Shown here: positions 23,612-32,254 of the stretch, piece by piece
Layout: each line of letters starts with the position of its first letter
Numbering within the stretch: position 1 is the first letter of the stretch
NCBI GenBank assembly: GCA_014379355.1
Contig: JACMLX010000036.1
Location: 1-36,358 of the forward strand
DNA from: Gemmatimonadaceae bacterium
GTDB lineage: Bacteria > Gemmatimonadota > Gemmatimonadetes > Gemmatimonadales > Gemmatimonadaceae
Direction of reading: 5' to 3'
Length of the DNA stretch: 36,358 bases
Translations under genes and position numbers: made by a program
The notes under the pieces: model-generated
The model's database searches: none
Seen by the model: only the letters and a program-made list of their open reading frames with translations
What the model was told of the DNA's origin: nothing

Positions 23612-24829
23612 ATGGCGCGCACGGACATGGTCGTCGGTGTCATCGGTGCTGGCGCGATGGGCAGCGGCATCGCACAGGTTGCAGCGACCGCTGGACATCG
23701 CGTGGTGCTCGGTGACACACACAAGCCGGCGATCGAGCGCGCGCGTGAACTCATCATGGCCGCACTCACGCGCGACGTGACGAAGGCACGCATCGATCAG
23801 GCGACGGCCGATGCCATCTGCGGACGCATCAGCGATGCCGGCGACCTCGCGATGGGTTTCGGGGCGTTCGCCGAGTGCGGCATCGTGATCGAGGCGGTAG
23901 CCGAGGACCTCGATGTGAAGATGGCGGTGTTCGACGAGGTCGAGAGTGAGGTGTCGCCGGAGTGCATCCTCGCCACCAACACCTCGTCGTTGCCGGTCAC
24001 CGCGATCGCAGGACAGTGCCGGCACCCGCAGCGTGTGATCGGGATTCACTTCTTCAACCCGGCAGTCACGATGCCGCTGGTGGAGATCATTCCGGCCATC
24101 ACCACCGACACCGCGGTAACAGACAGCGCACGCGCTCTGGTCGATGGATGGAAGAAGGTCACGGTGATCGCACGCGATACCCCCGGCTTCATCGTGAACC
24201 GCATCGCGCGACCGTTCTACGGGGAGTCGCTGCGCCTGCTCGAGGAGGGCATCGCGGATGCGCCCACCATCGACTGGGCATTGCGCGACATCGCCGGATT
24301 TCGCATGGGGCCATTCGAATTGATGGACTTCATCGGGCATGACATCAACTTCGCCGTCACGCGCAGTGTGTACGATGGCTTCTTCCAGGATCCACGCTAT
24401 CGACCATCGATCACGCAGCAGCGGCTGGTGGAGGCCGGGCGCTTCGGGCGCAAGCGCAGTCGCGGCTTCTACGACTATTCCGACGGCGCTGTGAGGCCGA
24501 AGCCGGTGCAGGACGCCGCGCTGGGACAGGTGATCGTGAACCGCGTGCTCGCGATGCTGATCAACGAGGCGGTGGATGCGGTGTACCTCGGCGTCGCATC
24601 ACCTGCCGACATCGAACTCTCGATGACCCGCGGCGTGAACTACCCGAAGGGGTTGCTGGCGTGGGGCGACGCGATCGGGCCGGCCAACGTGCTGGCGCAG
24701 CTCGATGCACTGCGGGAAGAGTACGGCGAGGATCGATACCGCGCGAGTGTATTGCTGCGCCGCATCGTCCGTGACGGCGGGCGGCTGCTGGCATCGCACG
24801 GTCGCGCTGTCGCTGGAGAAAAAACGTGA
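23612..24829 (+). CDS. paaH: PaaH, 3-hydroxyadipyl-CoA dehydrogenase
   Basis: A 405-aa NAD-dependent dehydrogenase oxidising 3-hydroxyadipyl-CoA to 3-oxoadipyl-CoA. The Rossmann motif VIGAGAMGSGIAQVAATAGH is at residues 8-27, and the catalytic-His motif is GIHFFNPA near residue 145. DTPGFIVNRIARPFYGES starts the helical domain, and a second 3HCDH domain follows after about residue 300 (NRVLAMLINEAVDAV…SPADIEL-M--GVNYPKGLL). The two-domain length fits PaaH rather than the short 280-aa Hbd type. It is directly joined to paaG and overlaps paaJ by GTGA. Confidence 0.92.
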   Translation: MARTDMVVGVIGAGAMGSGIAQVAATAGHRVVLGDTHKPAIERARELIMAALTRDVTKARIDQATADAICGRISDAGDLAMGFGAFAECGIVIEAVAEDLDVKMAVFDEVESEVSPECILATNTSSLPVTAIAGQCRHPQRVIGIHFFNPAVTMPLVEIIPAITTDTAVTDSARALVDGWKKVTVIARDTPGFIVNRIARPFYGESLRLLEEGIADAPTIDWALRDIAGFRMGPFELMDFIGHDINFAVTRSVYDGFFQDPRYRPSITQQRLVEAGRFGRKRSRGFYDYSDGAVRPKPVQDAALGQVIVNRVLAMLINEAVDAVYLGVASPADIELSMTRGVNYPKGLLAWGDAIGPANVLAQLDALREEYGEDRYRASVLLRRIVRDGGRLLASHGRAVAGEKT

Positions 24830-26037
24830 CCGACGCCTTCATCGTGAGCGGCGTGCGCACCGCCATCGGCAACATCGGCGGGCAGCTCAGCGAAGTGCGC
24901 GCCGATGACCTGGCGGCGCACGTGATCGCAGCGCTGGTCTCGCGTCACGCCTCGCTGGATCCGGCTCGCATCACCGACGTGATCCTCGGCTGTGCGAACC
25001 AGGCCGGTGATGACAACCGCAACGTCGCGCGCATGGCGGCGCTGTTGGCGGGGCTGCCGGTGACGGTGCCCGGCGAGACCGTCAATCGCCTCTGTGCATC
25101 GGGCATGAGTGCCGTGGCCAACGCCGCGCGTGCCGTGCAGGTTGGCGATGGTGATGTCTACATCGCGGGCGGTGTGGAGAACATGACGCGCGCGCCATAC
25201 GTGATGTCGAAGGCGAGCAAGGCATTCGCGCGGGACATCGAGATGTTCGACACGAGCCTTGGCTGGCGCTTCGTGAATCCGGCGATGAAGGCGACGTACG
25301 GTTCCGACTCCATGGGACAGACCGCCGAGAACGTGGCTGAGCAATACGGCATTTCGCGAGCGGACCAGGACCTGTTCGCACTGCGATCACAGCAGAAGGC
25401 CGCGGCGGCGCGCGAGACCGGTCGGTTCACGCCGGAGATCAGCCCGGTGGAGATCGCGCAGAAGAAGGGTGGTCCGAAAGTCGTAAATAGCGACGCATTC
25501 CTGCGTCCGGACACGACGCTCGAGACTCTCGCGAAGCTGAAGCCGGTGTTTCGCACCGATGGTCAGGGTTCGGTGACGGCGGGCAACGCCTCGGGACTGA
25601 ACGATGGTGCGGCAGCACTGCTGATAGCATCAGAGGCAGGCGCGCAGTCGATCGGGGCCGCACCGATGGCGCGCATCGTGAGCACGGCGGTGGCCGGTGT
25701 CGAGCCGCGACTGATGGGCATGGGACCGGTGCCGGCCACGCAGACGGCGCTGGCACGCGCAGGCCTGGCGCTGGCCGACATGGACGTGATCGAGTTGAAC
25801 GAGGCGTTCGCAGCGCAATCGCTTGGCTGTCTGCGCGAACTTGGCCTCGCTGACGATGATGCCCGCGTGAACCCGAACGGCGGCGCCATCGCGATCGGGC
25901 ATCCGCTCGGCATGAGCGGCGCGCGACTGCTGCTCACGGCCGCACTCGAACTGCAGCGCACGAACAAGCGCTATGCGCTGGCGACGATGTGCATCGGTGT
26001 GGGGCAGGGCATGGCAACGATCATCGAGCGCGCGTGA
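24826..26037 (+). CDS. paaJ: PaaJ, 3-oxoadipyl-CoA / 3-oxo-5,6-dehydrosuberyl-CoA thiolase
   Basis: A 403-aa thiolase cleaving 3-oxoadipyl-CoA to succinyl-CoA and acetyl-CoA, and the C8 dehydrosuberyl intermediate earlier. The active site is Cys90 in RLCASGM, His359 in AIGHPLGMSGAR and Cys389 in TMCIGVGQG. The start VSGVRTAIGNIGG and the VYIAGGVENMTRAPYV motif are typical of the PaaJ/PcaF branch. It begins with GTG overlapping the paaH stop, and its TGA overlaps the ATG of paaY. Substrate is assigned from the subfamily and the operon. Confidence 0.92.
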   Translation: MTDAFIVSGVRTAIGNIGGQLSEVRADDLAAHVIAALVSRHASLDPARITDVILGCANQAGDDNRNVARMAALLAGLPVTVPGETVNRLCASGMSAVANAARAVQVGDGDVYIAGGVENMTRAPYVMSKASKAFARDIEMFDTSLGWRFVNPAMKATYGSDSMGQTAENVAEQYGISRADQDLFALRSQQKAAAARETGRFTPEISPVEIAQKKGGPKVVNSDAFLRPDTTLETLAKLKPVFRTDGQGSVTAGNASGLNDGAAALLIASEAGAQSIGAAPMARIVSTAVAGVEPRLMGMGPVPATQTALARAGLALADMDVIELNEAFAAQSLGCLRELGLADDDARVNPNGGAIAIGHPLGMSGARLLLTAALELQRTNKRYALATMCIGVGQGMATIIERA

Positions 26038-26636
26038 TGGCGAACATCTTCGCGTTCGAGGAGTGGGTGCCGGTGGTGCACGAGACGGCGTTCGTGCACC
26101 CCAACGCGACGGTGACCGGCAACGTCGTCATCGGGCGTGACGTGTACATCGGACCGGGCGCTGCCCTGCGCGGTGACTTCGGCGGCATCGTCATCGAGGA
26201 CGGCTGCAATGTGCAGGAGAATTGCACCATCCACATGTTCCCGGGTGTCACGGTGGTGCTCGAAGCCGCGGCGCACATCGGTCATGGCGCGATCGTGCAC
26301 GGCGCGCGGATCGGTGCCAACGCGCTGATCGGGATGAATGCGGTGATCATGGACAACGCCGTCGTTGGCGAAGGCTCGGTGGTCGGCGCGCTGGCATTCG
26401 TGCCGACTGGCATGGTGATCCCGCCGCGGAAGGTCGTCGTCGGCAACCCGGCGAAGATCGTGAAGGATGTGAGCGACGAGATGCTGGCATGGAAGTCCGA
26501 GGGCACCGCGCTGTACCAGGCGCTACCCGCACGACTGCACGCCTCGCTGCGAGTCTGTGAGCCGCTGCGTGAGGTTCCGGCCGGCCGCGCCGTGCCATCT
26601 TCGACATACAGGAACTGGGGAGAGACGAAGCCGTGA
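26037..26636 (+). CDS. paaY: PaaY, gamma-carbonic-anhydrase-like thioesterase
   Basis: A 199-aa left-handed beta-helix (hexapeptide repeat) protein. Repeats such as ATVTGNVVIGRDVYIGPGA run through residues 20-150. The zinc-binding histidines of the gamma-carbonic-anhydrase fold are visible in CTIHMFPG and in HIGHGAIVHG. PaaY hydrolyses the dead-end CoA thioester that forms if the ring-opening step fails, and so prevents CoA trapping. A C-terminal helix (MLAWKSEGTALYQALPARLHASL) fits the PaaY type. It is coupled on both sides: TGATG with paaJ, and paaZ starts 4 nt before its stop. Confidence 0.9.
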   Translation: MANIFAFEEWVPVVHETAFVHPNATVTGNVVIGRDVYIGPGAALRGDFGGIVIEDGCNVQENCTIHMFPGVTVVLEAAAHIGHGAIVHGARIGANALIGMNAVIMDNAVVGEGSVVGALAFVPTGMVIPPRKVVVGNPAKIVKDVSDEMLAWKSEGTALYQALPARLHASLRVCEPLREVPAGRAVPSSTYRNWGETKP

Positions 26637-28717
26637 TACAGATGCAGAACTACGCGTACGGTGAGTGGGTCGCCGGCACCGGTGAAGGCACGGTGCTGCA
26701 GAACGCGGTCACCGGCGACGCGGTCGCAAGCACGTCGAGCGCCGGGCTCGATTTCAGCGCGATGCTGGAATACGGTCGCACCGTCGGAGGGCCGACGCTG
26801 CGCGCGATGACGTTCCACCAGCGCGCCCGCATCCTCAAGGCGCTGGCACAGCACCTGATGGACCGGAAGGACGAATTCTATCGCATCTCGTCATGGACCG
26901 GTGCGACGAAAGGTGACTCGTGGATCGACATCGACGGCGGCTTCGGCACGCTGTTCGCGTACGCCAGCCGCGGACGTCGCGAGTTTCCCGATGAGACGTA
27001 TTTTGTGGATGGTCCGGTGGAAGCCCTCAGCCGCGGCGGCACCTTCATCGGACGGCACATCTGCGTGCCGATGGAAGGCGTCGCGGTGCAGATCAACGCC
27101 TTCAACTTCCCGGTGTGGGGAATGCTCGAGAAGTTCGCGACATCGTTCCTCGCGGGCGTGCCGAGCATCGTGAAGCCGGCGTCGGTGGGCAGCTTCCTCA
27201 CTGAAGCGGTGGCGCGATCGATGGTCAGCTCCGGCCTGTTGCCGGTGGGCGCGTTCCAGCTGATCCTTGGCAGTCCGGGCGACCTGCTCGATCATCTCAC
27301 CTGCCAGGATTCGGTGGCGTTCACCGGCTCGGCGTCAACGGGATTGATGCTGCGCAGCAATGCCGCGATCCTCGGCAACAGCGTTCGCTTCAACCAGGAA
27401 GCGGACTCGCTGAACTTCTCCATGCTCGGTCCCGACGCGTCACCCGGCACAGACGAATTCGACCTGTTCATCAAGGAAGTCGCGCGTGAAATGACGGTGA
27501 AGGCGGGACAGAAGTGCACCGCAATCCGTCGCACCTTCGTGCATGAGAGCATGGTGGACGCGGTGAGCTCGGCGCTGGCGAAGCGACTGTCCAGCGTCAC
27601 GATCGGTGATCCCGCGCTGGACGGCGTGCGAATGGGGCCGCTGGCCGGTCGCACGCAGGTGCGCGACGTGCAGAAGAACGTCGATCGCCTGCGCAGCGGT
27701 GCGGAGCTTCTCTACGGTGGCGGCGATACGCTGACCGTCGTCGGTGCAGACGCCGAGAAGGGTGCGTTCTTCGCGCCGATGCTGCTGTACAGCCGCGATC
27801 CGTTCGTCGGCACACATTCGCACGACGTCGAGGCGTTCGGGCCGGTCAACACCATCATGCCGTACACCAGCGTCGATGAGGCGATCGCGCTGGCGAAACT
27901 GGGCAAGGGAAGCCTCGTCGGCAGTGTCTTCACCAATGACGATGCCGTGGCGCGGCAGATGGCACTCGGCACTGCGGCGTATCACGGCCGCCTGATGCTC
28001 GCCAACCGGCACAGTGCGAAGGAGAGTACGGGCCACGGGTCACCGATGCCCGGCCTCGTGCACGGTGGCCCCGGTCGCGCCGGCGGCGGTGAGGAGATGG
28101 GCGGTGTGCGCGGCGTGATGCACTACATGCAGCGCACGGCGATCCAGGGCACGCCATCGGTGGTGACGGCGGTGACACGTGAGTGGAGCAAGGGTGCGAC
28201 CGAGCTGAAGGACCGCATCCATCCATTTCGCAAGTACTTCGATGAGCTGCGCATCGGTGAGACGTTCATCACCCATCGCCGCACCGTGACGGAGGCGGAC
28301 GTGGTGAATTTCGCCGGCATCAGCGGCGACTATTTCTACGCGCACATGGACGAGGTGTCCGCGCAGTCATCGCTGTTCGGCAAGCGGGTGGCGCACGGCT
28401 ACTTCGTGCTGTCGGCGGCGGCGGGGTTGTTCGTCGATCCGGCCCCGGGCCCGGTGCTGGCGAACTACGGGCTCGAGGGGCTGCGATTCACGAAGCCGGT
28501 GTTCATCGGCGACACGATCCAGGCGCGCCTTACTGCCAAGCAGAAGACGCAGAAGGAGGATCGTGAGGGGCAGGTGCCGCAGGGTGTGGTGCACTGGGAC
28601 GTTGAAGTCACGAATCAGGATGGAGAGGCGGTGGCGGTGTACACGATCCTGACGCTGGTGGCGCGTAAGCCGGCGAGCCTGCCTGAGGGCTCGACGGACG
28701 TTCACTCAGCGCAGTGA
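26633..28717 (+). CDS. paaZ: PaaZ, bifunctional oxepin-CoA hydrolase / aldehyde dehydrogenase
   Basis: A 694-aa two-domain enzyme. The C-terminal MaoC-type hydratase opens oxepin-CoA, and the N-terminal aldehyde dehydrogenase oxidises the aldehyde product with NADP. Dehydrogenase residues are Glu256 in NQEADSLN and Cys295 in KAGQKCTAIRR, the same numbering as E. coli PaaZ. The hydratase catalytic pair is Asp566 and His571 in SGDYFYAHMD, followed by HGYFVLSAAAGLF. The linker MQRTAIQGTP and ESTGHGSPMPGLVHGGPGRAGGGEE are highly conserved. Both activities should be intact. The GTG start overlaps paaY; ATG 26642 is an alternative. It ends the operon. Confidence 0.97.
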   Translation: MIQMQNYAYGEWVAGTGEGTVLQNAVTGDAVASTSSAGLDFSAMLEYGRTVGGPTLRAMTFHQRARILKALAQHLMDRKDEFYRISSWTGATKGDSWIDIDGGFGTLFAYASRGRREFPDETYFVDGPVEALSRGGTFIGRHICVPMEGVAVQINAFNFPVWGMLEKFATSFLAGVPSIVKPASVGSFLTEAVARSMVSSGLLPVGAFQLILGSPGDLLDHLTCQDSVAFTGSASTGLMLRSNAAILGNSVRFNQEADSLNFSMLGPDASPGTDEFDLFIKEVAREMTVKAGQKCTAIRRTFVHESMVDAVSSALAKRLSSVTIGDPALDGVRMGPLAGRTQVRDVQKNVDRLRSGAELLYGGGDTLTVVGADAEKGAFFAPMLLYSRDPFVGTHSHDVEAFGPVNTIMPYTSVDEAIALAKLGKGSLVGSVFTNDDAVARQMALGTAAYHGRLMLANRHSAKESTGHGSPMPGLVHGGPGRAGGGEEMGGVRGVMHYMQRTAIQGTPSVVTAVTREWSKGATELKDRIHPFRKYFDELRIGETFITHRRTVTEADVVNFAGISGDYFYAHMDEVSAQSSLFGKRVAHGYFVLSAAAGLFVDPAPGPVLANYGLEGLRFTKPVFIGDTIQARLTAKQKTQKEDREGQVPQGVVHWDVEVTNQDGEAVAVYTILTLVARKPASLPEGSTDVHSAQ

Positions 28718-28793
28718 GATGATTAGTTCGATGTCGTGAAGAATTCCGGACGGCACGTCACGCAGCATGACCTACCAAACACGGGAGTCTCCC

Positions 28794-29219
28794 ATGCCAA
28801 CGCCTTCGTCGCCCGGCCAGAAGCGTCACTCCGTCTCGAATTTCTCATTCAAGATTGGCGGCCTGCCTGCGGGCCAGTTCACCGCGCTCTCGGTCGCGTC
28901 GAGCCCCGGCCGCGATACGCCTGCACACGAACTTGCACACTTGATGCAGCAGCAACGTGCACTGCCTGGGAAAGGCCCGTTCCAGCTCACGCTGCTCCGC
29001 GGCACGTGTGCGAACTCGACGTTGATGACCTGGAAGGCTGCCGCGAGCGGAAAACCGTGCGAGTTGGTTTACGAAGGGGCCGGTGCCACGGCGGCGACGC
29101 GCTGGAAGCTGGAGAACGTGAAGGTTGTGTCGTATCAGACGTCCTCGACGGCCGCTGGCGGGGGCAGCGACATCGCGTTCGAGAAGATCGTCATCATGCA
29201 CGAGGGTGTGAAGCCGTGA
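28794..29219 (+). CDS. gp19/tail-tube-like (phage tail / contractile-injection tube family) protein
   Basis: A 141-aa protein resembling T4 gp19/TIGR02241 tail-tube proteins. FSFKIGGLPAGQFTALS gives the opening beta strands, PFQLTLLRGTC aligns with the -ITLKRG- strand, and MTWK corresponds to the WW segment. RWKLENVKVVSYQ and AFEKIVIMHEGVKP match the closing W-L-NA-P and -IE-LELAHEG motifs. The loop normally holding EYREG is replaced by DTPAHELAHLMQQQRALPG, which contains an HExxH-like motif. ATG 28794 follows GGGAG at 5 nt. No other tail, sheath or baseplate gene is nearby, so it is an orphan. Its role is unknown. Confidence 0.65.
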   Translation: MPTPSSPGQKRHSVSNFSFKIGGLPAGQFTALSVASSPGRDTPAHELAHLMQQQRALPGKGPFQLTLLRGTCANSTLMTWKAAASGKPCELVYEGAGATAATRWKLENVKVVSYQTSSTAAGGGSDIAFEKIVIMHEGVKP

Positions 29220-29253
29220 TACGGCGCACTGGCTGACCGACGGAGCCGGCCTG

Positions 29254-30807
29254 CTAGCGCTTGACGATCGCAGCCGCGCTGTCGAGCAATTTGTCCAGCT
29301 CCGTCCGCGACAGATAGCGCCCATTCAGCACGACCGCCGCGATGCGCTTCGTATTGCCGATGTTCTCGAGCGGATTCGCGTCCAGCAGGACCAGATCCGC
29401 CAGTTTGCCCTCCGCGACCGTCCCCAGCTCCGTCTCGCGCTTCAGAAACCGCGCCGGATTGATCGTCGCACTCTGGAGCGCGGCGAGCGGAGTGAGTCCG
29501 CCCTGCACCAGCAACGCCAATTCATCGTGCAGGCTGAATCCGAAGAACAGAAACGGAAACGAGTTGTCGGCATCGGTGCCGGCCAGCGACAGCGCACCAC
29601 CCTGCTGCAGGTCGGCGGGCATCCGCAACCGGTTCGTCACCTCGCGCGCTCGCTGCGCGAACACGGTGTCCGGGCCGCGAGGTCCATAGCTGAACTGTCC
29701 TTCGACAACACCCATGTCCAACGCCATGGACGTGCGCCACTGCAGGACCTTGGCGGGTGGCACGAAGCGCAATCGCGGATCGGTGAATCGAGCCTCGAAC
29801 TCCTTGCTCAGCGGATACTCGGTGACGAAGCGCGTCTGCATCTCGACAAGCGTCGGCACGAACCACGTGCCATTGCGGGCAAACCGTTCTCCCAATTGCC
29901 GGCACTTCTCTGGACTGTAGGTGTCGAGACCAAGCACGAAGGCCGAGTCCTCTGTGGCCACATAGCGCTGGTCGTCTCCCAGTGCACGGATGGTGATGAG
30001 GTCTCGCAGCATTCGGCGAATCTCGTTTTCGGCGGTCGCGCATGACATGCGATGCCGGTACGAGTGCTCGATGCTCCGCATCCCCGCGTCCGACGCCTCC
30101 GCCGCGGTGATTGTGAGCGGCACATGTCCCACGAGCGGTATGTCGAGGCGCCGCGCTTCATCTGCTGCCGCCAGGAAGACGTCGCGTGAGAGTCGGGTGT
30201 ACACCTTGATGAAATCGAGTCCGGATTCCCGACGACGCTGTATCTCGGCGCGCATCGCCTGAGGGCTGTCGATCGCCACGTACGTGTCGCGTGACTTGGG
30301 TGACCCGTCGATAATCCTGCCGCTCGCGACGAAGCGAGGGCCGAAGGCGTCTCCACGTTCCACTGCGCGGCGCAGTCGAACGATCTCCTGCACGGGCTTT
30401 ACGGCGGCGGGGTCGCGAACGCCAGTCACGCCATTGGCCACATTGAGCAGAGACGACCACTCCCATCGGTCGAGGGAATGGCTGTGCATATCCCAGAGGC
30501 CCGGGATCAAAAACTTGCCCCGTGCGTCGATGACGCGGGCACGCTTCGGCATGCGTGCGTTCAGGCCCACTATCGTGATGCGATTGCCGGACACCACCAC
30601 GGTGTAGTCGTGGGCCACCTGCCCTCGCTCGACGTCGACAACGGAGACATGGGTAAGCGCGAACGGCGGTGATGCGATGCCGGATCGGAGCGCTGCGGCC
30701 GTTGGCGACGATGTCGGAGTCGCCTGCGCGTGGACAACCGCGCCCGCGACCGGCAGAAAACGAACGGCACGTCCGACGTCACGGAGCAGGGTCAGTATGG
30801 AGATCAC
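29254..30807 (-). CDS. Secreted amidohydrolase-family metal-dependent hydrolase
   Basis: A 517-aa member of the amidohydrolase superfamily (imidazolonepropionase-like / prolidase-like branch). The metal-binding DMHSH (HxH) follows GKFLIPGLW, and later strands give the second-metal histidines in PLVGHVPL and IEHSYRH. The last-strand Asp lies in LAGTDADN. The tail LGTVAEGKLADLVLLDANPLENI is the classic family ending. GTG 30807 was chosen: it starts a plausible signal peptide (ISILTLL…FLPVAGAVVHAQA) and GGTGA lies 4 nt upstream. An in-frame TTG at 30837 is possible. Periplasmic hydrolysis of a peptide, lactone or imide is likely; specificity is unknown. Confidence 0.86.
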   Translation of the reverse strand: MISILTLLRDVGRAVRFLPVAGAVVHAQATPTSSPTAAALRSGIASPPFALTHVSVVDVERGQVAHDYTVVVSGNRITIVGLNARMPKRARVIDARGKFLIPGLWDMHSHSLDRWEWSSLLNVANGVTGVRDPAAVKPVQEIVRLRRAVERGDAFGPRFVASGRIIDGSPKSRDTYVAIDSPQAMRAEIQRRRESGLDFIKVYTRLSRDVFLAAADEARRLDIPLVGHVPLTITAAEASDAGMRSIEHSYRHRMSCATAENEIRRMLRDLITIRALGDDQRYVATEDSAFVLGLDTYSPEKCRQLGERFARNGTWFVPTLVEMQTRFVTEYPLSKEFEARFTDPRLRFVPPAKVLQWRTSMALDMGVVEGQFSYGPRGPDTVFAQRAREVTNRLRMPADLQQGGALSLAGTDADNSFPFLFFGFSLHDELALLVQGGLTPLAALQSATINPARFLKRETELGTVAEGKLADLVLLDANPLENIGNTKRIAAVVLNGRYLSRTELDKLLDSAAAIVKR

Positions 30808-30946
30808 GTAATCACCGTTGTTGATCGTGCGGGGCAAGCGGACGCAGTAGTCCAGGTACTTGGGTGACAGTCAGTTCGGCATCATTGGTAACGCTGCTTC
30901 CATACTGCACGGCGACTCTGTCGTGGCGACCGCGAATCGCCGGACG

Positions 30947-31927
30947 CTAGTCTCCAAGCACGCCAAGGCTTTTCAGCCACGCCTCCGCAAGCTGAGGCCA
31001 CCCAGACGCGGACACCCCGGTCTGACGGAGGCCGAACGCATGGCCGCCTTTCGCGTACACGTGGATCTCGGCAGGGACGCCCGCCTTGCGCAGCGCAGCA
31101 GAGTAGAGCAGCGAGTTCTCCACCGGGTTCACATCGTCGTCGTAGGCGTGGACGAGGAAGGTCGGTGGCGTCCGTGCCGTGACCCGGATGTCAGGATTCG
31201 GCGCGAAGTTCGTGTGCCGATACGCCATGCGCCCAGGATAGAGCACCAACGCGAAATCCGGTCGTGAGCTGACGCTGTCTGCAGCGTCGACCGCCGCGTA
31301 TCTGCGATCGAAACGCGTGCTGCTCATGATCGCCATGTGTGCACCGGCAGAAAAACCCATCACGCCGATCTTGTGCGGATCGAGCTTCCACTCGCGCGCG
31401 CGTGAGCGCACGATGCTCATGGCTCGCTGCGCGTCCTGATGCGCCTGCGGGCACTCGCGGTATGCCCCGACGTGCTGGCAGGGAACGCGGTACTTCAGCA
31501 GCACGCAGGCGACGCCGTTCGACGTCAGCCAGTCGCACACTTCCGTTCCCTCGATGTCCATGGCGAGGACATTGAAGCCGCCACCCGGGTAGACGATGAT
31601 CGCAGCCCCTGTGTTGCGCGTGGTCGGAGCATAGATCGTGATCGTCGGCTGCGTCACATTTTCGATGTACGAGTACGGCTTACCGCCGATCAGCTTCACG
31701 GCTTTCGTGTCGGGATCTACCGCGTGGTGCACTGCCTCCGCGCCTCCACCCGAACGCGCCTGGGGTGGATTGCCTGGCCACAGCGGGATCTGGGTATGAC
31801 CTGATGCCGGTTGCCAACCGGATTGCGCGTCAGCGTCCAGCGGCGCGCCAGCAAGCAGGACGAGCGCGATCAGCGCCGCGCCAGCGCTTGAGGAACGATG
31901 TGGCAAGTCTGCTCCCGATGTTTGCAA
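30947..31927 (-). CDS. Secreted alpha/beta hydrolase (BD-FAE / acetyl-xylan-esterase-like)
   Basis: A 326-aa serine hydrolase. A signal peptide (ALIALVLLAGAPLDADAQS) is followed by an N-terminal segment with IPLWPG. Then comes the alpha/beta fold with oxyanion-hole motif YPGGGFNVLA, nucleophile elbow GFSAGAHM, Asp in HAYDDDVNP and His in KGGHAFGL. This order matches esterases of the xylan-acetylesterase / BD-FAE type (Est/pnbA-like lengths 280-340 aa). The start is uncertain: TTG 31927 is the longest frame, but a TAGAAT hexamer lies only 2 nt upstream, so a later TTG (31906) may be the real start. It is 109 nt upstream of the amidohydrolase gene on the same strand. Confidence 0.85.
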   Translation of the reverse strand: MQTSGADLPHRSSSAGAALIALVLLAGAPLDADAQSGWQPASGHTQIPLWPGNPPQARSGGGAEAVHHAVDPDTKAVKLIGGKPYSYIENVTQPTITIYAPTTRNTGAAIIVYPGGGFNVLAMDIEGTEVCDWLTSNGVACVLLKYRVPCQHVGAYRECPQAHQDAQRAMSIVRSRAREWKLDPHKIGVMGFSAGAHMAIMSSTRFDRRYAAVDAADSVSSRPDFALVLYPGRMAYRHTNFAPNPDIRVTARTPPTFLVHAYDDDVNPVENSLLYSAALRKAGVPAEIHVYAKGGHAFGLRQTGVSASGWPQLAEAWLKSLGVLGD

Positions 31928-32026
31928 GGATTCTACCGCGTGAAAGCCTGGTGCGCCTCACCGCCCATCCTGTGGCGTTGTGCCCGGTCACATCGAGTGA
32001 CACCGGCTCGGCGGCACGGCGCGCGC

Positions 32027-32252
32027 TCAAGATCCCCTGGTCGCAAGGCGCGCCAGTACGCGATCCAGGCTGCCCCGGATCATTTCAGCGTAACCACAAG
32101 CCGGAAGGCCGGAGAGTGCGTCGTGACCGCGCCGCGCGACGCGATGCGACTCCCCTGTGCGTCCAGCCAGTGAGGGCGTCCGCCGGAATTCCCTCGCGCT
32201 CGACTCCTGCCACGCAGAGTGCCACAACCGGATTCGTGAGATCGAAAGTCAT
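32027..32252 (-). pseudogene. Internally deleted remnant of a small helical-repeat (TPR-like) protein
   Basis: ATG 32252 follows a very good ribosome-binding site (GGAGGAG) and encodes MTFDLTNPVVALCVAGVER, then EGIPADA. This is the start of a widespread small family of TPR-like proteins, sometimes misnamed rRNA methyltransferase. After that the frame becomes Arg-rich and stops at 32085. In the neighbouring frame the sequence reads GLPACGYAEMIRGSLDRVLARLATRGS to a stop at 32027, which resembles that family's C-terminal helix (LPDDGYG-MIR-GI---L-RL). Head and tail therefore survive, while roughly the central 80-100 residues are missing and the frame is broken. The ATG overlaps the stop of another short frame (ATGA). 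Confidence 0.5.
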
Positions 32253-32254
32253 CT

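Noticed and set aside
23213-24340. A 375-codon minus-strand frame opposite paaG/paaH
   Set aside because: Shadow of two clearly real, coupled genes; no domain seen.
12975-29219. Idea that the HExxH protein and the tail-tube-like protein form one contractile injection locus
   Set aside because: They are about 15 kb apart with the paa island between, and no sheath, baseplate or AAA-ATPase gene is present.
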